DNA of 64,000 nucleotides, taken from 66-474 sp035606235 (GTDB lineage: Bacteria > Pseudomonadota > Gammaproteobacteria > Xanthomonadales > Rhodanobacteraceae). This document shows positions 1 through 6,300 of the stretch, piece by piece (position 1 is the first letter of the stretch; each line of letters starts with the position of its first letter). Location: positions 1-64,000 of the forward strand of contig DATNFU010000003.1 in the NCBI GenBank assembly GCA_035606235.1, read 5' to 3'. The notes beneath the pieces are model-generated. The model was not told where the DNA came from, made no database searches, and saw only the letters and a list, made by a program, of their open reading frames with translations. The translations under genes were made by a program, and so were the position numbers.

Positions 1-8
1 TTCGTCAT
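1..8 (-). CDS. 5' end of a coupled downstream gene (probable antitoxin), cut by the window edge
   Basis: On the minus strand an ATG lies at 8-6 and overlaps the TGA stop of the upstream toxin gene (7-5) as ATGA. Only two codons are inside the window, so the protein cannot be read. HigB/RelE-type toxins of this kind are usually followed at once by a helix-turn-helix HigA/Xre antitoxin, so an antitoxin is the natural guess. That identity is inference from arrangement only. Confidence 0.35.
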
Positions 9-337
9 TGCTCGAATCTCGATTTCAGTTTCAACAAAAGCTCCGGCTCGACATTCTCGCGCACGTTCTTGGCGTACAGCAGCACCAGCACGATCGCACC
101 GGCCGCGGTGCGCAGGAAGTAGATCACCCGATAGCCGCCCCGCTTGCCGCGCCCTTGCGCGCGCCAGCGCAGCTTGCGGCAACCGCCGGATCCCGGGATC
201 ACGTCACCCGCTTCCGGATCGGCCAGCAACGCCGCCTGCAACTCCGCGAATTCCGTGTCTTCCATCTCGTAGCCTTCCCGCGCCTTGGCGAAAGGGGCCA
301 GCTCGATGAAGCTCAACAATGGTTCATTATACGGCAT
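5..337 (-). CDS. RelE/ParE-family toxin, HigB-2-like
   Basis: A 110-residue protein of the RelE/HigB toxin superfamily, whose members cleave mRNA on the ribosome. The family core is visible: the segment LQAALLADPEAGDVIPGSGG, then RKLRW, the basic GRGKRGGYRVIYF strand, and a C-terminal LLYAKN strand ahead of a charged helix. The start at 337 was chosen because the family N-terminus begins there; the frame stays open further upstream to 472, but that part runs into the integrase gene and has no family resemblance. The stop overlaps the ATG of the next gene. The gene follows the integrase by about 35 bases on the same strand, so it is probably cargo of the integrated element and may serve to stabilise it. 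The toxin family is fairly secure; activity and target are not shown. Confidence 0.8.
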   Translation of the reverse strand: MPYNEPLLSFIELAPFAKAREGYEMEDTEFAELQAALLADPEAGDVIPGSGGCRKLRWRAQGRGKRGGYRVIYFLRTAAGAIVLVLLYAKNVRENVEPELLLKLKSRFEQ

Positions 338-372
338 TGCGTGGCAATATCCTGAACGAATGAAACCGCCCT

Positions 373-1491
373 TTAAAGCGTCAGGGCGGCCATGGACTTG
401 GTTGCATGCTTGTGCAGCAGATGGCCGTAGTGCTTCTCCAGCATCACCATGGACGTTCCGGCCTGCTTGCACACCGTCAGCGGATCCACGCCGGCATTGA
501 GCAGGTCAGTGATGGCCGAGTGCCTGAGCGAATACGCGACGGTTTTCGCGGGCAACTTCGCGGCTTTCACCGCGGCCCGAACCGGAGCATCCCAGCGCTT
601 CTTGTGCCAATGGCTGCCGTCGGGATACGCGATCAGCGGCGCCAGTGGAAGCTTGCCCTTCGCAGCTTTGCGGAAGAGCGCCGCCGCTTCGGCGGAGAGG
701 GAGATCGTGCGCTGCCCGTGGCCCTTGTCGAATGCCCGGATGAACAAGGTCGAGTGCTTCTGGTCCAAATCTTCGACCTTTGCTTCCGCAAGCGCACCTG
801 GTCGCACCGCGGTCAGGTACAGCCCGATCATGAGCGCCTGAAGTTCGTCCGGCAGATGATCGATCAGCCTGCGCCTCTGCTTGGCGTCGAGGTACACATC
901 ACGCCGGCCGCTCACCGGCAGGGGTTTCACCTGCTGCCACTCGATGGCCCTTCCAGAATCAATCCGGCGGTTGCTTACCGCAGTGTTCAGAGCCGCCTTG
1001 AGCGCGGACAGCGTCCGGTTTTTGCTCGCGTCCGCGATGGCTAGCTTCGATCGCCACTCTTTGATCTTCGCCGTGCGCAGGTGCAGGAGCTTGATCTTGC
1101 CAAAGGGCTTGCCGTACACAGTGCGGTTGAAGCGGCCTTCGGCGTCTGTGGCGGCAGGGTCCCTCTTCTCCAGGCGCAATTCCGCCACATACGCCCTGCA
1201 GGCTTCTTCCACGCTCTCGACGTCGCCAGGATCAATACCTTCTGCGAGCGACTTCGCCCACCCGCGCGCGCCCTTCAGTGCCTCCTCGTAGGGCATCAGA
1301 TCCACCTGGCCAAGCGACTTGTATCGCTGGCGTCCGTCTTCATCGCGCTGCCGAGCGATCCACGTGCCCCCGAGCTCGAGCTTCCGGAACCCGAGGTAGA
1401 GGCCACGCTCGACCAGCGGTCCCCAGTACGGCTCGCGCCGGGGTTTCAACCGGCTCCGAACTCCCGCGCGATCGATGCTCTGCCTGGCCAT
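373..1491 (-). CDS. tyrosine recombinase/integrase of an integrated element
   Basis: A site-specific recombinase of 372 residues. An N-terminal arm-binding-like region (about 20-80) is followed by a core-binding SAM-like domain (about 95-190) and the catalytic domain (about 200-360). Catalytic residues visible are Arg in TAVRPG (about 230), Arg in YSLRH (about 323) and the nucleophile Tyr in EKHYGH (about 355). The first His of the usual HxxR box is Tyr here, a variant also seen in other phage-type integrases. The ATG at 1491 has a well placed GGAGTGAG; an in-frame GTG two codons upstream is less likely. The gene lies directly beside tRNA-Val 3'-half repeats and reads away from them, as expected for an integrase next to its attachment site. 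It is the main evidence that the left end of the window belongs to a mobile element. Confidence 0.93.
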   Translation of the reverse strand: MARQSIDRAGVRSRLKPRREPYWGPLVERGLYLGFRKLELGGTWIARQRDEDGRQRYKSLGQVDLMPYEEALKGARGWAKSLAEGIDPGDVESVEEACRAYVAELRLEKRDPAATDAEGRFNRTVYGKPFGKIKLLHLRTAKIKEWRSKLAIADASKNRTLSALKAALNTAVSNRRIDSGRAIEWQQVKPLPVSGRRDVYLDAKQRRRLIDHLPDELQALMIGLYLTAVRPGALAEAKVEDLDQKHSTLFIRAFDKGHGQRTISLSAEAAALFRKAAKGKLPLAPLIAYPDGSHWHKKRWDAPVRAAVKAAKLPAKTVAYSLRHSAITDLLNAGVDPLTVCKQAGTSMVMLEKHYGHLLHKHATKSMAALTL

Positions 1492-1500
1492 GCTCACTCC

Positions 1501-1518
1501 GTACGGACGCTGTACGGA
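1501..1518. promoter_or_regulatory. GTACGGA direct repeat in the integrase 5' leader
   Basis: GTACGGA occurs at 1501-1507 and 1512-1518, 11 bases apart, one helical turn. The pair sits just upstream of the integrase start and overlaps its Shine-Dalgarno region and probable transcription start. This spacing fits an operator or an arm-type binding site. The function is inferred. Confidence 0.3.
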
Positions 1519-1521
1519 TAA

Positions 1522-1549
1522 ACTATAGCAGACTCACCCGGACTGACAA
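1522..1549 (-). promoter_or_regulatory. putative sigma-70 promoter of the integrase gene
   Basis: On the minus strand TTGTCA (1549-1544) and TATAGT (1527-1522) are separated by 16 bases. Transcription would begin near 1515, a short distance before the integrase ATG. ACTATAG recurs at 1552-1558, 30 bases from the copy in the -10 box. Confidence 0.4.
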
Positions 1550-1613
1550 GGACTATAGAACGTCAATTTCATTGGCTTACAGAGTCCGAGGAAGTCCGCA
1601 AAAGTCCTAAAGA

Positions 1614-1663
1614 CTGCCTTCACACGGCAGGTGTCACAGGTTCGATCCCTGTCGCGCCCACCA
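1614..1663 (+). other. 3' half of tRNA-Val(CAC): probable attachment-site core, first copy
   Basis: The segment folds as the 3' part of a tRNA: anticodon stem CTGCC / GGCAG around the loop TTCACAC (anticodon CAC, valine), variable loop GTGTC, T-arm ACAGG-TTCGATC-CCTGT, acceptor strand CGCGCCC, then A and encoded CCA. No 5' half (acceptor 5' strand or D-arm) precedes it, so it is not a working tRNA. Such fragments form when an element integrates into the 3' end of a tRNA gene. The intact gene would then lie beyond the left edge. Structure is seen; the att role is inferred. Confidence 0.7.
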
Positions 1664-1847
1664 TCTTGTCAATTCCTCGCATATGCGCAGCGTGCGCATA
1701 GCAGCGAACCTTCACACGGCAGGTGTCACAGGTTCGATCCCTGTCGCGCCCACCATCTTGTCAATTCCTCGCATGTGCGCAGCGTGCGCATAGCAGCGAA
1801 CCTTCACACGGCAGGTGCCACAGGTTCGATCCGTGCACCGCCCAATA
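1617..1847 (+). repeat. 92-bp tandem repeat of tRNA-Val 3' halves, about 2.5 copies
   Basis: The unit begins CCTTCACACGGCAGG and contains the tRNA-Val 3' half plus about 45 bases of downstream spacer. Copies start at 1617, 1709 and 1801. The first two differ at one visible position (catatgc against catgtgc). The third is partial and diverged: the T-arm and acceptor read CCGTGCACCGCCCA and CCA is lost. The spacer holds a small palindrome, TGCGCA-gcg-TGCGCA. Copies 2 and 3 lack the 5' strand of the anticodon stem, so homology starts exactly at the anticodon loop edge. Confidence 0.8.
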
Positions 1848-1873
1848 AAAAAGCCGGGCTTGCCCGGCTTTTT
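1846..1873 (-). terminator. intrinsic terminator at the end of the pilus operon
   Basis: A 12-bp stem AAAAAGCCGGGC / GCCCGGCTTTTT with a two-base loop, ending in T-runs on both strands. It lies just past the fimT stop (1902, minus strand) and also faces the tRNA-repeat side, so it can act in both directions. Confidence 0.8.
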
Positions 1874-1901
1874 GCGATCGCGAAAGCGTCAGGCCGAATT
1901 A

Positions 1902-2501
1902 CTAGCTGGGGGCGCCGTCGCACTGGTCGGTGGTCGCCAGATTCTGCACGGTGATCCGCCCGGAAGCGTCCACGCGCACATACTTGCCCGGCACTTTTTG
2001 TGTATTGGCGCCCAAGAGGTCGCTGGAGCTGTTCTTGGCGCAGACCACGATGTTTGTGACCGCGCCGCCGGCGCCGATCACCGCGCCGCGCTGATCGAAG
2101 GCAATCAGATTGGCCGTGCCGCTGCCGCCGAAGGAGCGGATGCTTACCCCGGTTTGCGCCGCATTCACGCGCAACAGTTCGTCCTTGGTCGAACTGTAAC
2201 TCGGGGTGCCGGCGAGGGTACTGTCGCGCCAGATCATCCAGCCGTTTTCGAAACTGGTGTCGCCTGCAGTGCAGGAGACACCATCGGTACTGCCGCACAG
2301 TGCGGAAGGATAACGGCGGCTGACCGCCTCGTTGCGCGCGTACTGCAGCGCGGCGAGTACCTGGTTGGCCTGCGCGGTCACGGTATTGCGGTGCATGAAG
2401 TCGCGGAAATTCGGCCAGGCCACCGCGGTCAGGATCGCGACCACCAGGACGGTGACCACCAATTCGACCAGGCTGAATCCGCGCGTGCGGGCGTGTGACA
2501 T
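1902..2501 (-). CDS. fimT: FimT/GspH-type pseudopilin, type IV pilus minor pilin
   Basis: A minor pilin-like protein of 199 residues. The prepilin leader ends in TRG, followed by the N-methylated helix FSLVELVVTVLVVAI with Glu at +5, then a GspH-type region (LAALQYARNEAVSRR) and a cysteine-containing beta domain. The ATG at 2501 gives a leader of normal length (MSHARTRG); the longer open frame upstream runs into the DUF4124 gene. FimT proteins are placed in the pilus-tip minor pilin complex and some bind DNA in competence; that role is family knowledge only. It is the last gene of the operon, 10 bases after the DUF4124 gene, and is followed by a terminator. In many relatives fimT comes first. 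Confidence 0.88.
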   Translation of the reverse strand: MSHARTRGFSLVELVVTVLVVAILTAVAWPNFRDFMHRNTVTAQANQVLAALQYARNEAVSRRYPSALCGSTDGVSCTAGDTSFENGWMIWRDSTLAGTPSYSSTKDELLRVNAAQTGVSIRSFGGSGTANLIAFDQRGAVIGAGGAVTNIVVCAKNSSSDLLGANTQKVPGKYVRVDASGRITVQNLATTDQCDGAPS

Positions 2502-2511
2502 CGATATATAC

Positions 2512-2946
2512 CTATGGCTTGCGCGGGCAGTAGGTCGCGGCTTGCGTGCGCGCATCCGCGAGCGCCTGCTCGCGCTGTTGCGGATCGAGCGCGTGCGCGT
2601 CGCCAGAGCCAACCACCATGCGACGGCTTTGTAGATCGGCGATGTTCTGTTGCGCGCTGGCGCAGTTGGCTGCAAGCGCCTGCGTATTCGTTTTCTGCAC
2701 GGCGGCCTGATCGGATTGCGCTTTCGCCTTCTGCTCGGGTGTTTGCGGCGCCGTGCTCAGGCCCGGCAGCGGCGCGGTGGGTGCGCCGTCGTTGACGTAC
2801 ACCGTTTTCGCCACACGATCCTGCGGTGGCGTTTGCGAGTAGTGCACCGTGCCCTGCGCATCGGTCCACTTGTAGAAGTCGGCGGCATGCGCCGCAAGGC
2901 CGACGGCGAGCAACAACGGGATCGCTGCGATGAGGCGAGTACGCAT
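2512..2946 (-). CDS. DUF4124-domain secreted protein
   Basis: A protein of 144 residues with a clear signal peptide (MRTRLIAAIPLLLAVGLA, cut after AHA) and the DUF4124 signature FYKWTDAQGTVHYSQTPP directly after it. The rest is rich in Gln, Ala and Lys and probably alpha-helical (PEQKAKAQSDQAAVQ), ending in a Cys-Pro segment. Domain function is unknown; members are periplasmic or envelope proteins. It lies between pilE (2 bases upstream) and fimT (10 bases downstream), so it is made together with the pilus tip proteins and may take part in pilus assembly. That role is inference from position. Confidence 0.8.
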   Translation of the reverse strand: MRTRLIAAIPLLLAVGLAAHAADFYKWTDAQGTVHYSQTPPQDRVAKTVYVNDGAPTAPLPGLSTAPQTPEQKAKAQSDQAAVQKTNTQALAANCASAQQNIADLQSRRMVVGSGDAHALDPQQREQALADARTQAATYCPRKP

Positions 2947-2948
2947 GC

Positions 2949-3380
2949 TCAACTGCCCCAGCAACGCGCGCTGGATTGCGCCGGTGTCTTCACGCCGGCG
3001 CGGTTCAGGGTGAGAGTTCCGCATTGGGTGTCCTGTTGCAACTGCGTTCCGCCGGGAGCGGCCTGCAACGTGTAATCACTGCTACTGGCCGAGGGAATGG
3101 TGACCGTGTAGAACCGCGCATCGCTGCAGCTGTCCACGCAATAGGTTGTGGGGAGGCCAACGCTCGCCGTGGCGGTGGTGTAAGTGTTGTTGCTGTAGAA
3201 GTAACGCTCCTCGCGCCCGGCCAGGTCGAGCAACGCCCGCGTTGCCTTGGTGCGCGCGGCACGGGTGACGTAGTTCTGGTACGCCGGAATCGCGATCGCG
3301 GCCAGGATACCGATCACCAACACCACGATCATCAATTCGATAAGACTGAAGCCGCGTTGCCCATGTCTCTTCACGAACAT
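2949..3380 (-). CDS. pilE: type IV pilin-like protein PilE
   Basis: A minor pilin of 143 residues. The leader MFVKRHGQRG is followed by mature FSLIELMIVVLVIGILAAI with Glu at +5, then IPAYQNYVTRAARTKATRAL, typical of PilE of the pilV-W-X-Y1-E cluster. The C-terminal part has paired cysteines that could form the pilin disulfide loop. Two starts compete: ATG 3380, with GAGGGG very close upstream, and ATG 3389, which overlaps the pilY1 stop as ATGA and adds three residues. Both give acceptable prepilin leaders. The product should be processed by PilD and enter the pilus tip or fibre together with PilV, PilW and PilX. Confidence 0.9.
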   Translation of the reverse strand: MFVKRHGQRGFSLIELMIVVLVIGILAAIAIPAYQNYVTRAARTKATRALLDLAGREERYFYSNNTYTTATASVGLPTTYCVDSCSDARFYTVTIPSASSSDYTLQAAPGGTQLQQDTQCGTLTLNRAGVKTPAQSSARCWGS

Positions 3381-3385
3381 TCCCC

Positions 3386-6300
3386 TCATTGATCCAGCGG
3401 CTCGCGCCAGGAGATTTCGCCACCGGTTACGGAAAAGAGCGACGCAACTTTCAGGCAAAGAATCGCGCCTGTCGAGGTCTGGGTGCAAGCCGTGATGGTC
3501 TTGGAGTTGCTCTGGTCACCCGCGCCTGCGTGCAAGCTCGGCGCCGAGGGTAGGCCTGGTCCTAAGCCGACCGATGTGTTGCCGGTCCCATCGGAAGCCG
3601 CACCAAACGCGCTGTTGGTGGAAGTTGCATCCGGATTGGCAGTACCGGTTTCATAGTCGGTCGCGAACTCGCGGCCGGCGCCAAGGCTGGTGCATGTATC
3701 GGTGCCCGGCGTGTAGGCATTGGTAATCAAGATGCCGCCCAGCAGTGCCTGCGCGCTGATCACACGCTCGGCTGGCGTGCTTGTGCCCGCATTGAGCTTC
3801 AGCAGGAACCCGGCCTTGCCACCATTGGCCTTTGAAGTCGAGAACAACTGCTGCAGGGCACTGAAGGTGGTGATACCGCTCGGGCCATTGACGAGGTTGC
3901 CGACCGTGTCGCAGGTGCCGGTGACCTGAGCGACGCACACGCCGATGTTGGTCACGTCCAGCAGGTCGCCGCTGCCCAGTGGCAAAGCGAAATCGTTCTG
4001 CGGATCGCCGCTGGGCAACAGATCGGGATCGATCATGCCGAGGATCTGTTGCTGGCCGACGGTTTGCAGGTCGTTGGTGTCGAACAGCCTGCCGGTGCCC
4101 ACATAAACCTCCGGTGCGAAGCGGCTATTCAGGCCAAGCGAAGGCTCAATGGTGATTGGCAACTTGGCGTCGTACATCAACTCCGGCGTCCAGTTGCAAC
4201 CCGAACTGGTGCACGAAAGCGGAGTCTCCCCGATCTTCAATTTCCACAACGAGCCGGTGTATTCGCGCGGATTCGAGGTCTGATCGTCGCGCACGCTGCC
4301 GAAATACAGAGCCTCACTCAGCTCGTTAAGGTTGTAGTCGCTGGCGATCAGGTCGCCGGCGAAGCTGTTCTTGCCCTGGGCAACCGCGCCCGCATTGGAG
4401 AAATCAAATGTTCCGGCGGCCGCGCCGCTGCTGGTACAGCCGCTGCCACCATCTCCCGCCTGGCAGGCGAGCGCGGCAAGATCATAAGCGTAAACGCGCA
4501 ATGCGGCGCTGGAAGTGACCTTGTCCTGCGCGACTGAGGTCGGGCCGGAACCGATAAACAGCATAAATTGGCTCGGAGAGCTGGAAGTCGGATTGCGCAA
4601 CACCGCGAAGGCCGGTTCAGAAGTCGTGTAACTCTGCGCACCCAGCGCATTGCTGGTACTGCCGCCATTGGCGGAAGCGGTGCCGCCCATGGTGGAGGCC
4701 GGAGTCAATTCGGCGAGCACCACTGGTGGCTTCTCCGGATCGGTGATATCCAGCACAACATAGGCGGAGAAGGACTCCTTCCAGGTGCAGTTGGTCGTGG
4801 TGGTGCCATCGCACTGGGCACCGGTGGGATCCCAATTCTTGGTCGGATCAATCGCCACCGGCACCTTGATGTCGCCGCCGCCCAACCGGAACGGCACTAC
4901 CAGCACGGTGCCCCATCCAAATGGATGGCACATGCCGGTGCCGCTGAACTTGCTGCAATCGCCATCATCGTTGAAGACTTTCGCATCCGTCGCGCGAGGA
5001 GTGCCGTCCACATAAAAGACATGGGTATAGCCCGTGCTGGTCAGCCAGCGCAGATGCGCCAGCAGATTGCCGGGCGCATAGGCCCATATCTCACTGCCGA
5101 CCGGATGCGCCGTGGCGTTCGATGCATAACTGCCTGTCGGCCCTTGCAGATCGATCGCATGGTGGGCCGCATCATAGAAGCCGCCATTGATGGCGTGCAG
5201 CAGCCCATCGTCGGCGCCTACATACACCACCTGCCGACGATCGCGGTAGTAGCTACGGAACGTCGCATAAGTCCTGTCGCCGTAAATCTGGTCGAACGCC
5301 TCGACCGGGCCGCCAACGACCAGCGGTGTGGAATCCACGATGTCGCCCAGCCGCATGGTGATGTCAGCGCCCTGCGCCGGCGCTCCCGGCGAATTGCATC
5401 CGGCCAGATTGAGGCTGGTGCAATCAAACGAGAGCGTGCGGCCGCGCATGCCGGAAACCTCGACGCCGCGGATCCAGTTGACGATGTTCTTCGCTTCCGT
5501 CGGGTCGCCCGCGCCACTGAAATCGCCGCTATTGAGGAATCCGTAGTTGCCGCTGACCACAGTAGTGTTCTTGCCGTTGACTTTCGTCGTCGTGGCCGCG
5601 CCGGAGAACCCGGCAATCCCGCTCGGGCCGGTGCCACACAGACTGCTGGTGGTGCCACTGGTCGTGCCGCTCCACACGAAATTCGCTTCTTCGCCGGAAT
5701 CCACCACGCCGTTCTTGTTTTTGTCTATCCAGGTGAGAATGCAGCGACCGGTATTGGCATTGGACGTGTAGCTGCGCTGGGTGGCGAGCCCGGCGGCGTA
5801 GGTACTGGTCGGCCCGGACCACAATTGGGATTCGGCATTCCACACGGTCGGCAATTTGGCCAGCGGATAGGTGTTGCAGGTCACCGTGGAGGTGTCCGCA
5901 GGATTGAACGCGCGCGGATCGAACGTGGTCGGATCGGTCGGCACGCATTCCTGAAACTCGGGCTGGTTGGTGGACGGGTCGGTGATGAATACCGCGATGG
6001 GGTCAGTGGTGTAATCCGAAAGCGAGCACCCGCTGGAACAACTGGCCGGGCTGGCCACGCTGCCGTTCTCGCGCAACAGGCCAAACGCGTCCACCCACAG
6101 GGTATCAAGCGAGCCCGTCCACGCCACCGTGCGCGGCGGTGTCTTGGTATCGGACAACGCCGATTGATAGGTCGCGCGATAGGCAACGCCGATGCCATTG
6201 ATGTTGTTCGCCACGACGGCTGCGGCGGTGCCCGAACCGGCACGTTGCAGGATCGCGTTGAAGGTGCGCGTCAAGCTGTTCAGCAACTGCGTCGGATTAC

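Noticed and set aside
1614..1663. Functional tRNA-Val gene
   Set aside because: There is no D-arm or 5' acceptor strand upstream; only the 3' half is present.
1617..1847. CRISPR array
   Set aside because: Units are 92-bp direct copies including the spacer, and the repeated part is a tRNA 3' half. There are no variable spacers and no cas genes.
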